Below, piece after piece: positions 5,684 through 12,844 of a DNA stretch of 12,844 nucleotides. The stretch's first letter is position 1. Each line of letters starts with the position of its first letter. Under the pieces are notes generated by a model, which saw only the letters and a program-made list of their open reading frames with translations, made no database searches and was not told the DNA's origin. A program made the translations under genes and the position numbers. The DNA lies in NCBI GenBank assembly GCA_937926355.1, contig CALAZP010000053.1:1-12844 (forward strand), written 5' to 3'. Source of the stretch: an uncultured Saprospirales bacterium (lineage in GTDB: Bacteria; Bacteroidota; Bacteroidia; Chitinophagales; Saprospiraceae).

Positions 5684-8382
5684 TATCTAATATCAATTTT
5701 TAAACCGATATTCCAGTTGATATCATAATATTCAAGCTGCATTGTTCTATCGACAAGACCTTGGTAATATCTAAGTGGCTGGTTAGTTAAGTTTTTAGCT
5801 TCTGCGAAAACACGTACTTTATCACTGACAGAATACATTGCATTAAGGTCAACAAAAGTTTGTTCGTCGTACCAGCGATCTTCGAATTCATTACCTCCAA
5901 CTTCATCCAATGCTTCCCCGGCATAATTTACAGAGGCTCTAAAGAAGAATTTATTTGTTTCATAAGCAAGAGAAGCATTGAACATATGTTTGTTTGCCCC
6001 CACAAGAGGAAGGTCTGTTCTTCCTTCAACACCGTCTGTACTTGAACTGGTGTAAGTATAATTACCATAGAAAGTAGTATTTCTAAGGAATCCTGGTAAG
6101 AATGTCAGTTTTGACTGAAGTCCTAATTCAAATCCAGTAACTCTGGCAGTTTTGCCGTTTCTTACTTGCTCATAGTCAAACCCTGCGTATTGTCCTGAAA
6201 ATCCTTCAAAATTATCATCACTAAAAGTGTATAACCAGTTGTCTATACTCTTTGTGAATACCCCTGCGGAGATAAGACCTACATTACCAAAATAATACTC
6301 GGCCATGAAATCAAAGTTATTTGAAATGGTAGCTTCAAGATTAGGGTTACCAAAGGCAATTTCTTCATCTTCAGATACTACTTCACGGTAAGGCACTAGG
6401 TCAAAATATGCAGGACGAGCCAATGATACTGTATAAGCAGCATTTAAAACAATATTTTCTATAGAATGCTGTATGGTGATATTAGGTAAGATATTGGTAT
6501 AACTATTGTTTCCCGAAACTCGGCCTAAATCCTCAATATTCTCATCAGTAGTTTCGTCATACTCAAAACCAGTATAATCGATATTAGTATACTCTAATCG
6601 AGCTCCAAAAATTGCCTTAGTTTTTGGCCCTAATTGGTCCGTGAACATTAAGTAAGCAGCATGAACCGTTTCATCCGCAGTATAATTACCTGCTCCAAAT
6701 TCACCAAGTGCAATCGAATTATCATAATTCCCTAAATTCAACCCTCCCAAGAATTCTGCGGTGGAAAAAAGTCCATGTTTGTAAGGCCCTGGTAAATAAC
6801 CATCTACATCATAATTAGCGAAAACTGCGTCTGACATTGCTGGAAAAGCAGTTTCTCCATCATACTCATACCAAATATCATCTCGAAGTTTTGACTTTGA
6901 ATTTATCTTGTAACCAAACTTTACAAAGTCATTTTTACCGTAAGGTAATTCAAAATTAACTCTAAAATTAGTATTGTCTTCTTCGGTGTTAGATTCTCCC
7001 TCTAGGATTTCTTTATATTCGAATTCGTCTGTAGCGTTAAGTACAGATTCTGCAACCATAAAACCGGGCAATGTTGAGTTGGAAAGCCCAACTCCGGTAT
7101 AAATAGCACCCTTTTGATCATATCTGATATATCTCTCATTTGGACGATCTTCAGAAGCTTGAGAATAGGAACCTTTCCAATCCATAGATAACTTTCCAAA
7201 TTGATGATCACCACCTAATGAAAAACGTGAGGTACGCTGATCTTCAAGACGTCTGTTATCAACACGATCATTACCTATACCACCTTTAGTCTGTTTACGG
7301 ATTCGAAGAGTTCCATCCCCCTTGTCATCAATATCATCAAAGCGAACTCTAAATCTATTTTCCCAATCATCACGTGAATTGTACATCGACTTGAAATAAA
7401 GACTATTGTTTGCATTTATGTTATAGTCTAAGTTTAAAGAAACCGAGCGTCTTGTGCGTTTCACATCATAACGACGGATATCTTGCTCCTTAATAGCATC
7501 TACTGCGCTATCATCCCACTCAAATTCTACATTATCAGAACCATAATCAGAAGTATTATGACTGGCACTTAGGGTATACGCGAATTTATTACTGAGCTTA
7601 TCAGCAATAATAAGTCCTAAACTACGGTTAAAACCTCCATCCCTAACAGGGTTTGTACCTCCGGAGATGGTTGAAGAAAACCGGAATCCATTTGGATTTG
7701 AGCGGGTAACTAAGTTTACTGAACCTCCGATTGCATCAGCCTCCATATCTGGGGTAAGTGTTTTGCTAACTTCAATCAATTGAATCATATCTGAAGGAAT
7801 AAGGTCCATCTGTACTCGTCTGTTATCGCCTTCAGCAGAAGGAATACGATCTCCATTTAGAGTTACCGAGTTTAAGCCAGGAGCAAAACCGCGAATGATA
7901 ATATCTCTTGCCTCTCCTTGATCGTATTGCATAGCGATACCACTGATTCTTTTAAGGGCATCCCCAATATTTGCATCTGGAAATTTACCGACCTGATCAG
8001 CAGAAACAACATTAGTAATATTAACATCATTTTTCTGCTTATTAAGTGACTTAACAACCCCGCTTTGAAATCCAGAAACTACTATCTCATCCAAGACATT
8101 TATTTCCGGCTTTAAAACAATTACAAAAATCTCATCTGATGGAGAGAGAGATATAGTTTGCGAAGCAAAACCTATGTAGGTTACCATTGCTTCTTTGGTC
8201 CCATCAAGTAATAATGTAAAATAACCATCATAATCCGAAACAACAATTCGCCCATCATCTAAATTGATTATAGCTCCTGGCAATGGAAAATTTTCCTCAT
8301 TAATTACTCGACCTCGAAAAGTTTCTTGTGCAAACGAAAACGATACTGTAAGGGTTAATAATAGTAGTAATAAATTTTTCAT
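5683..8382 (-). CDS. TonB-dependent outer-membrane receptor of the phytase operon
   Basis: An outer-membrane active transporter powered by TonB-ExbBD. The 899-residue product has a signal peptide (1-18, ending FSFA before Q), a carboxypeptidase-regulatory-like domain (about 20-92) typical of Bacteroidota receptors, a TonB-box-like LDEIVVSG (97-104), a plug domain (about 120-228, with VGKFPDANIGDALKRISGI, IIIRGFAPGLNSVTLNGDRI and EADAIGGSVNLVTR) and a beta-barrel to the end. The plug motifs resemble the TonB-Xanth-Caul type of receptor used for carbohydrates or organic phosphates. No SusD partner is present. Linkage to a beta-propeller phytase suggests a phytate or lower inositol phosphate substrate, possibly as a calcium complex; this is inference. 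It is the first gene of the operon. The last residue is Arg, where many barrel proteins end in an aromatic residue. Confidence 0.95.
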   Translation of the reverse strand: MKNLLLLLLTLTVSFSFAQETFRGRVINEENFPLPGAIINLDDGRIVVSDYDGYFTLLLDGTKEAMVTYIGFASQTISLSPSDEIFVIVLKPEINVLDEIVVSGFQSGVVKSLNKQKNDVNITNVVSADQVGKFPDANIGDALKRISGIAMQYDQGEARDIIIRGFAPGLNSVTLNGDRIPSAEGDNRRVQMDLIPSDMIQLIEVSKTLTPDMEADAIGGSVNLVTRSNPNGFRFSSTISGGTNPVRDGGFNRSLGLIIADKLSNKFAYTLSASHNTSDYGSDNVEFEWDDSAVDAIKEQDIRRYDVKRTRRSVSLNLDYNINANNSLYFKSMYNSRDDWENRFRVRFDDIDDKGDGTLRIRKQTKGGIGNDRVDNRRLEDQRTSRFSLGGDHQFGKLSMDWKGSYSQASEDRPNERYIRYDQKGAIYTGVGLSNSTLPGFMVAESVLNATDEFEYKEILEGESNTEEDNTNFRVNFELPYGKNDFVKFGYKINSKSKLRDDIWYEYDGETAFPAMSDAVFANYDVDGYLPGPYKHGLFSTAEFLGGLNLGNYDNSIALGEFGAGNYTADETVHAAYLMFTDQLGPKTKAIFGARLEYTNIDYTGFEYDETTDENIEDLGRVSGNNSYTNILPNITIQHSIENIVLNAAYTVSLARPAYFDLVPYREVVSEDEEIAFGNPNLEATISNNFDFMAEYYFGNVGLISAGVFTKSIDNWLYTFSDDNFEGFSGQYAGFDYEQVRNGKTARVTGFELGLQSKLTFLPGFLRNTTFYGNYTYTSSSTDGVEGRTDLPLVGANKHMFNASLAYETNKFFFRASVNYAGEALDEVGGNEFEDRWYDEQTFVDLNAMYSVSDKVRVFAEAKNLTNQPLRYYQGLVDRTMQLEYYDINWNIGLKIDIR

Positions 8383-8566
8383 AGTTAAAATTTTGTTCCT
8401 GCGAAAGTACCAAACACAAGGATTGACTATGTTACCTATAGATTATTTATCAATGTTCCATTATTAAAGAATCGTAAAAGATGTAAAAGAAATGTAAATA
8501 AAGAAATAGTCCACAGGAAGATAATTTTTGGTGTAACCCATTTACCTTTCTTTTTGCACAACAGCT

Positions 8567-8848
8567 ATGCTTTTGAATCATCTTAAGGATTTTTATATCA
8601 TTTTTTCTTAACTCAGCCTAAACTTACTATTGCTACTATTTGTAAAAGATAAAATGAAGCCTATATTCAACGGTTAGAAAAACTTGGCTTTGTTTTTAAC
8701 ACCTCTTTCGAAAAAGATAAGGATCAACCTAACCCATATCTATTGCAAAAAGAGAATTAAAAAAGTGGGTGATATAAATAAGATGGATATTCCGGAGCAA
8801 ATTGACCCCTCTAAAATGAATAGATTTTGGTTATTTAGCAAATTTTAG
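8567..8848 (+). pseudogene. decayed gene remnant, possibly a small helix-turn-helix protein
   Basis: No intact frame is present, but coding-like pieces are. One frame (about 8608-8760) reads LTQPKLTIATICKR, a TAA stop at 8650-8652, then NEAYIQRLEKLGFVFNTS and on to a stop at 8758. The turn and recognition-helix look of TICKR-x-NEAYIQRLEKLG recalls the DNA-binding part of MerR- or MarR-like regulators, with one codon replaced by the stop. A piece starting at ATG 8567 (MLLNHLKDFYIIFS) in another frame may be its front. A third, MDIPEQIDPSKMNRFW (from 8783, stop 8846), may be a tail. The homology is judged by eye only, and the pieces may be unrelated. Confidence 0.3.
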
Positions 8849-8851
8849 AGA

Positions 8852-8882
8852 AGATTACACTAACCCTTAAGTTTAGTAATCT
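8852..8882 (+). repeat. imperfect inverted repeat in the intergenic region
   Basis: The arms AGATTACACTAA (8852-8863) and TTAGTAATCT (8873-8882) can form a 10-bp stem with a 2-nt bulge and a 9-nt loop, followed by a short TTT on the plus strand. It lies just after the decayed gene pieces, so it may be their old terminator. The stem is AT-rich and its role is uncertain. Confidence 0.35.
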
Positions 8883-8947
8883 TTACCTACTGAATAATCG
8901 CATTATAGCTGCATCTTTCGTCGAAAAGGGGAGCAACTAATAATGAT

Positions 8948-8990
8948 AAAACCGTTATACTGTTATAGTGTAACGGTTTTTTTATTTTTG
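8948..8990 (+). promoter_or_regulatory. strong inverted repeat with T-run and -7-like box before the methyltransferase
   Basis: The arms 8948-8961 and 8967-8980 pair over 14 bp (AAAACCGTTATACT with AGTGTAACGGTTTT, one G-T pair) around a 5-nt loop, followed by TTTATTTTTG. This has the form of a plus-strand intrinsic terminator. The bases 8983-8990, TATTTTTG, also match the Bacteroidota -7 box TAnnTTTG exactly, although no TTG is found 19-21 nt before it. The repeat ends only 13 nt before the ATG at 8994. It could be the terminator of the dead upstream gene, an operator over the methyltransferase promoter, or an attenuator. Confidence 0.6.
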
Positions 8991-8993
8991 TAT

Positions 8994-9740
8994 ATGACTG
9001 AAAAGCAACTTGATTTCATTATCTCATTTAACACAAAACTTTACCGTCAAGGACCAGGGAGTGACGAGGAAACCCTAAAGGCAATCAAGCTCACAGGTTT
9101 ATGCGAATCAAATGAACTTACTATTTTAGACCTTGGATGTGGCACCGGTGCTCAAACAAACGTACTTGCGAATCATCTGAATGGGACCATTACTGCTTTA
9201 GATTTATTTCAACCCTTCTTAGGTGTATTGGAGGCTAGAATTAAAAACCCAAATGTTCGGATTTTTCAAGGATCTATGGATGACTTGCCCTTTGAAAAAG
9301 AAAGTTTTGACCTTATTTGGTCTGAGGGGGCGGTTTACAACATGGGGTTTGAAAATGGATTAAAATATTTACACCCTTTCCTCAAAAAGAATGGGATCAT
9401 AGCACTAAGCGAAATCACTTGGTTAACAAACGAGCGCCCAGCTGAGATTGAAACGTATTGGAATGCCGAATATCCTGAAATCAACAATTCCCAAGGAAAG
9501 ATCAATACACTCCATGAATCCGGATACGAACTCGTTGATCATTTCATTCTATCTGAAGAAAGTTGGCTCAGCAATTACTATGGTCCTTTAGAGACGGAGC
9601 TCGCAGCTCTTAAGGAAGAACTTTCTATAGAAGAAGTATTAATAGAAGTTATCCAATCCTATCAAAATGAAATACGGCTATACAAAATGTTCAAGGAGTA
9701 CTTTGGGTATGGTTTCTACATAGCAAGGAAAGTGAATTAA
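8994..9740 (+). CDS. class I SAM-dependent methyltransferase
   Basis: A cytoplasmic methyltransferase of unknown substrate. The 248-residue product has SAM-binding motif I ILDLGCGTGAQT (44-55), an acidic residue after strand 2 (D70 in TALD), GSMDDLPF (93-100) and FDLIWSEGAVYNMGF (105-119), then LSEITWL (138-144). The IWSEGA-YNMGFE block and the N-terminal RQGPGSDEET are characteristic of a small-molecule methyltransferase subgroup common in Bacteroides and relatives. I chose the ATG at 8994, which gives the expected N-terminus. An in-frame ATG at 8943, with GGGGAG nine bases upstream, would add 17 hydrophobic residues encoded by the hairpin. It is the only intact gene between 8383 and 10632 and sits among decayed genes. 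The neighbours do not reveal a substrate. Confidence 0.88.
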   Translation: MTEKQLDFIISFNTKLYRQGPGSDEETLKAIKLTGLCESNELTILDLGCGTGAQTNVLANHLNGTITALDLFQPFLGVLEARIKNPNVRIFQGSMDDLPFEKESFDLIWSEGAVYNMGFENGLKYLHPFLKKNGIIALSEITWLTNERPAEIETYWNAEYPEINNSQGKINTLHESGYELVDHFILSEESWLSNYYGPLETELAALKEELSIEEVLIEVIQSYQNEIRLYKMFKEYFGYGFYIARKVN

Positions 9741-10148
9741 ATAGCACTTGGCTGCAACTCTCTATGATCTGATTGCCATGTATAAATAGGGATTTCTGCC
9801 TGGGCTCGAATACTTACTGGCGATTTAGCATCCATTAAGGCTTTACGTTCCATTATAGACCGGCTTTCTTTAAGCTTTTTTTAAAAAGTCACGGTGCATT
9901 TCCAGTTCGCCAATTTTTCGGAAAAGCTCATCTCGCTCCTTCTGTTGATCTATCTGCCCTAGAGCAACAGACGGCCCTCCAAAGGCCTGGTCTGCATGCT
10001 CAAAAACTCTATCTTCCATGAGGAAATCTGGTTCGGATGTAGCTCGAATCGCTTCGCCAGCTCCACCAGTGTCTCGCGCTCCTTGAGCACCTCAATAGCC
10101 AATTGGGCCTTAAATTTTTGAAGTGAATTTTCTTCGTTTCATTCTCAT
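9741..10148 (-). pseudogene. IS3-family transposase remnant (frameshifted OrfA and stub of OrfB)
   Basis: From the ATG at 10148 the minus strand reads MRMKRRKFTSK, then, after a frameshift in an A-run (10115-10119), FKAQLAIEVLKERETLVELA, KRFELHPNQISSWKIEF. After a second frameshift near 10001-10006 it continues EHADQAFGG and ends QQKERDELFRKIGELEMHRD, FLKKA, stop at 9870. This is a typical IS3 OrfA: helix-turn-helix, then a leucine-zipper-like C-terminus. A run of seven A then G (9882-9874) lies where IS3 elements carry their -1 frameshift signal. After it, a stub reading MERKALMDAKSPVSIRAQAE (from 9853) looks like the start of OrfB; the integrase DDE domain is missing. The DNA is visibly more GC-rich than its surroundings, consistent with acquisition. 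Terminal repeats were not identified, so the ends are approximate. Confidence 0.8.
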
Positions 10149-10187
10149 TCATTCGATGGTTTAATTTATTAATTTTTCTCAACTTAA

Positions 10188-10481
10188 CCACTGGTCGGAT
10201 TTATGGGGAGTACTACATTGCGGATGCTTTCCAAAATGCTAACTTTGGTTTATCCAACATTTTTGTCAAGCATTACTGAAGTAACCCATCCGAAACAAAA
10301 AGCAGAAAGGATTGGAATATTTCGCCTTTGGAGAGATTTGGGCTATGCTTTTGGTGCCATAATATCAGGAATTACAGCTGATTTATTGGGAATTAAATAT
10401 GCAATTATACTAAATGGGTGTTTAACCATTCTATCGGCATTAATTATCAAAATTCGTATGCCAGAACATTATAGTAGGTAA
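10188..10481 (+). pseudogene. C-terminal fragment of an MFS transporter
   Basis: About 97 codons remain of a gene family that normally encodes some 400 residues with twelve membrane helices. The fragment carries TLVYPTFLSSITEVTHPKQK, then AERIGIFRLWRDLGYAFGAI, ISGITADLLGI and a final hydrophobic helix before IRMPEHYSR and the stop. The YPTFL...HP...GIFRLWRDLGYA-GA pattern is characteristic of the last third of MFS drug/metabolite permeases. The frame is closed upstream by TAA at 10185, the stretch before TLVYP does not look like MFS sequence, and the ATG at 10203 lies inside it. The break coincides with the IS3 remnant just upstream, so insertion followed by deletion is the likely cause. It cannot form a working transporter. 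Confidence 0.8.
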
Positions 10482-10632
10482 AAAGGTAAACTGCCTAATT
10501 TGGGAGGTTTTTATAATTCCAAGGACTTTTCAAAAGTATTCTTGACCCTTATCCGAATCATTATGACATATAGATGAAAAGTAAATTTAAAGTTAAATTT
10601 GTGGTAGTAGAATTATAATATGCACTAATGTA

Positions 10633-12006
10633 TCAGTCTTGAGTATTTACCATCAACATCCCCTCTAATAGATTACGCATTTCGTCTATTCGGTCAGTGT
10701 ATTTTTGGTCTGAGGCAAGATTATTGGTTTCAAGTGGATCATTGGGAAGGTAATAAAGTTCTTCGTGTTCGGGATAATCTAAATACCTGAAATATTTCCA
10801 CTCCACAGTCCTGATTCCTTCACTGGCAGGAATATTTTTAAAATTCCATAAATGCTCGCACCTAAACATTTCCCGACTAATCTCTGGTCTCCCGCCTTTG
10901 GTAAACTGAACCAGACTAATGCCTTCATAGGTATGCGGGATATCAACCCCTGCCAAATCTAAAATGGTGGGAGCAATGTCAATATTTAGACCAAATTCTT
11001 CTATATCACCACTGTAATTTGAACGTGGATCATATATTATTAATGGTACTCTTAAGGAATTTTCATACATCAACCATTTACCTGCCAACTGACGTTCACC
11101 CATAAAATAGCCATTATCTCCCATCAAAATAATAACCGTATTATCAGCTATCCCCCTTTTTTCAACCGCCTCTCTTATTTGCCCAATGGTCCTGTCAATA
11201 GCACTTATCATCCGATAATATCCTTTAACCATTTTCTGATATTTTTCAGGAGTATCATACCTCCAATACCATCGGGTTCTATTAAATCCGGCTCTTACAA
11301 ATTCAGGTTGTTGAAGAAAATATTTGTCTTCACTTATAGCAGCAACGGGGATAGTAGTATTTTGATAAAGAGTATCAAAATCCATTGGCCAAATGTATTG
11401 TTCCAGAGCCCTATCTTCTGCGTGAGGTGCATTATAGCTTATTGAAAGACAAAATGGTCTATCATCAGGTGAATTTTCTATAAAATCAACCGCTCGTTGT
11501 CCCATTAAATCAGTTAAATGAATTTCCTTAGTACCTTGCTCGATTTGTCGCCAATAATAATTAGTAACCTCGGGTTGATAAACATCAAACAAAGTACTAT
11601 CCATAGCATTAGGAAAATTAACCCCTAATTTTCCTAGAAATCCATTATAGTAACCTGCATTTTTTAGTAAACCAAAATAAGAATTGTCAATGAATTGCTT
11701 TTGCAACGGTGGTTGACCGAAGGTATAATTATGAGATCTTTCATATAAACCCGTCATAATACTTGCCCTGCTTGCTGCACAAATTGGGGTAGTTACAAAA
11801 GCATTCTTAAAGTATGTCCCCTCACTGGCCATTTTATCCATTTCAGGGGTTTGAATGATTGAATTACCAGAATAACCCAGTGCGTCCCACCGTTGATCGT
11901 CTGTTAATAGAAAAATGATGTTAGGTCTTGTATCTGGTTCCTGTGCAAAAACTAGACTGTTGAAACAAGCTATTAATCCTATTAGTGTATTGAAGATTAT
12001 TTTCAT
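10633..12006 (-). CDS. secreted S1-type sulfatase
   Basis: A formylglycine-dependent sulfate ester hydrolase, exported to the periplasm or beyond. The 457-residue product has a signal peptide (1-21, ending LVFA before Q). The N-terminal metal-binding LLTDDQRWD (33-41) gives D36 and D37. The maturation motif is C-A-A-S-R (76-80), which fits CxPxR/CxAxR, with C76 the residue converted to formylglycine. GKLG (125-128) and APHAED (193-198) supply expected active-site Lys and His, and GDNGYFMGE (296-304) with K310 completes the site. Length and motifs indicate an intact enzyme. The substrate (sulfated glycan, choline-type or other) cannot be told, because no SusCD, glycosidase, anti-sigma factor or maturase gene is nearby. 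The ATG at 12006 directly begins the signal peptide. Upstream 12007-12203 shows no well-spaced promoter. The final gene end is close to the MFS fragment and convergent with it. Confidence 0.95.
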   Translation of the reverse strand: MKIIFNTLIGLIACFNSLVFAQEPDTRPNIIFLLTDDQRWDALGYSGNSIIQTPEMDKMASEGTYFKNAFVTTPICAASRASIMTGLYERSHNYTFGQPPLQKQFIDNSYFGLLKNAGYYNGFLGKLGVNFPNAMDSTLFDVYQPEVTNYYWRQIEQGTKEIHLTDLMGQRAVDFIENSPDDRPFCLSISYNAPHAEDRALEQYIWPMDFDTLYQNTTIPVAAISEDKYFLQQPEFVRAGFNRTRWYWRYDTPEKYQKMVKGYYRMISAIDRTIGQIREAVEKRGIADNTVIILMGDNGYFMGERQLAGKWLMYENSLRVPLIIYDPRSNYSGDIEEFGLNIDIAPTILDLAGVDIPHTYEGISLVQFTKGGRPEISREMFRCEHLWNFKNIPASEGIRTVEWKYFRYLDYPEHEELYYLPNDPLETNNLASDQKYTDRIDEMRNLLEGMLMVNTQD

Positions 12007-12203
12007 TACAAATGACCATACTTGGAAGTATTTAGCATCTTTCCAGATTTAAAGAAAGGTTTCCTTATTAGTATAACAAACCAGTTAAAACCTCTACCTT
12101 GTAATTACTTTAAACTATATAAGTAAACATTTGCTGCTTAACTTAAACAAAAAAAGGGTTAAAATAAAGCGAAGTTTACATTAATCAATTAAAGACTTAA
12201 TTC
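12007..12203. other. intergenic stretch, nothing clear
   Basis: No coding frame, RNA gene or convincing terminator was seen. A TAAATCTG on the minus strand (12051-12044) resembles a -7 box for the sulfatase with one mismatch, but the nearest TTG is 25 nt upstream of it, outside the usual 19-21. Confidence 0.5.
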
Positions 12204-12428
12204 TTATTTGCCATCCTGGATAGGGTCGGAATTGGGCATTATTTTATTCAAAATAAAATATACCGGACAAAACTTAGTGAATGGACTTATTAGCTGAAGT
12301 CCGCCTACAGCAATAGCAATCCATAAGAAATCCAAATTTGTTGTAAACAATGTTAATACAACACTAACTAAGTATAGTATTCCTACAATAGCATCGTGAG
12401 CTCTTACTTTTAAAATATTTTCTTTCAT
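12204..12428 (-). CDS. small two-helix membrane protein, DUF2892/YgaP-like
   Basis: A 74-residue inner-membrane protein. It begins MKENILKVRAHDAIVGILYL and has two hydrophobic helices (about 12-30 and 33-50) joined by a short TTNLD turn, then FTKFCPVYFILNKIMP with one conserved-looking Cys (C54). This layout is that of the DUF2892 domain (inner membrane protein YgaP-like, rhodanese-free form), whose members often read ...GFCPLY-L. Their role is poorly known; a link to sulfide or thiosulfate handling is proposed for members fused to or next to rhodanese domains, none of which is seen here. I chose the ATG at 12428. A longer in-frame start at 12527 would add 33 lysine- and isoleucine-rich residues encoded by AT-rich intergenic DNA. 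TATCTTTA (12453-12446) resembles a -7 box just upstream. Confidence 0.75.
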   Translation of the reverse strand: MKENILKVRAHDAIVGILYLVSVVLTLFTTNLDFLWIAIAVGGLQLISPFTKFCPVYFILNKIMPNSDPIQDGK

Positions 12429-12527
12429 TTCAGTTGATTTTTTTTTAAAGATAAAATTTAATTTTAAATTAAAAATAAAAATTATTTCAATGCTATAACG
12501 TTTGGAAATAGTTATTCCAAAAAACAT

Positions 12528-12745
12528 CTACCAAAAGGGATAGGCTTCCACTCCCTCAACATAGAAAAAAAAGTAAAGACCCTGTGGCAAGGTAGAAAAT
12601 CAATTACTAACCAATAATGTAAAATAGCTAATATATTGATTGAAGCTAAATGAAAGGGCAAAAAAATGATGTTTCTATTCTTTGACCAATTAAAAAGAGC
12701 CATTATTAACAAAACAAAGAATGAAACAATAATTAAAATTGGCAT
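12528..12745 (-). pseudogene. short membrane-protein fragment, possibly the N-terminus of a broken regulator
   Basis: An ATG at 12745 opens a frame whose first 50 residues look like a real membrane protein: MPILIIVSFFVLLIMALFNW, then SKNRNIIFLPFHLASINILA and ILHYWLVIDF, i.e. two helices separated by a basic loop. The following residues (PCHRVFTFFSMLREW...) no longer look like membrane protein. Another frame over the same bases reads LYFFFYVEGVEAYPFW before a TAG at 12528, around an eight-T run. This suggests frameshift and truncation. The helix-basic loop-helix start recalls seven-helix AraC-type regulators of Bacteroidota, but that is only an impression. It could also be a genuine small membrane protein of 77 residues ending at 12512. 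Confidence 0.35.
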
Positions 12746-12844
12746 TAATTATAATAATTAGAAATCCACTATAAAGGTACTACCCTGCCTGCAATTTAGC
12801 GGCTTCTTTCCAAAGAAAGGAAGGTATCCTATGTGAAAGCTTCC

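Noticed and set aside
8402..8409. TACTTTCG on the minus strand upstream of the receptor gene as a -7 box
   Set aside because: It has one mismatch and no TTG at 19-21 nt upstream, so I could not support it as a promoter.
9741..9853. Minus-strand 38-codon frame ending inside the methyltransferase stop region, as an independent small gene
   Set aside because: Its first 20 residues fit the start of an IS3 OrfB; the remainder looks like sequence beyond the truncation point.
10009..10152. Minus-strand 47-codon frame starting at ATG 10152
   Set aside because: It is the transposase OrfA read out of frame; the correct frame from 10148 gives the typical IS3 N-terminus.
10482..10516. Imperfect hairpin after the MFS fragment as a terminator
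   Set aside because: The stem has several mismatches and only a short T-run, so it is too weak to list.
12758..12844. Minus-strand frame open from the right edge to a TAA at 12758
   Set aside because: 28 open codons are expected by chance often enough, and the encoded residues match nothing I recognise.

Overview
The window looks like a low-GC member of the Bacteroidota (Flavobacteriia or Cytophagia type). Reasons: a TonB-dependent receptor with the N-terminal carboxypeptidase-regulatory-like domain typical of that phylum, promoters of the TTG-N20-TAnnTTTG kind instead of -35/-10 boxes, few strong Shine-Dalgarno sites, and AT-rich intergenic DNA. Genus cannot be read from the sequence.

Left part, all on the minus strand (1-8382). 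The left edge holds the start of a secreted or membrane protein with its own promoter. Next comes a complete nadA-nadB-nadC operon (3661 down to 259), the de novo route from L-aspartate to nicotinate mononucleotide. The genes are 3 nt apart or overlap by 8 nt, and a near-ideal Bacteroidota promoter lies upstream at 3704-3734. That promoter overlaps the 3' end of a second operon (8382 down to 3727). The second operon encodes a TonB-dependent outer-membrane receptor, a secreted beta-propeller phytase and a lipoprotein probably also of propeller type. The three genes are coupled by a 1-nt stop/start overlap and a 17-nt overlap. I read this as a phytate (inositol phosphate) scavenging cassette. 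Its third component is the least understood and most interesting gene in the window.

Middle part (8383-10632). This is a zone of gene decay around one intact gene. A fragment of a probable helix-turn-helix gene carries an in-frame stop. A strong inverted repeat and a -7-like box sit directly before an intact class I SAM-dependent methyltransferase (8994-9740, plus strand). After it comes a frameshifted, truncated IS3-family transposase remnant (minus strand), then the C-terminal quarter of an MFS transporter whose front part is missing. The IS remnant abuts the break in the MFS gene.

Right part (10633-12844), minus strand. There is an intact secreted S1-type sulfatase with a CxAxR-type maturation motif but no polysaccharide-utilisation genes beside it, a small DUF2892-like two-helix membrane protein, and a short membrane-protein fragment that may be the broken N-terminus of a sensor-regulator. 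No tRNA, rRNA, CRISPR array or intact mobile element was seen.
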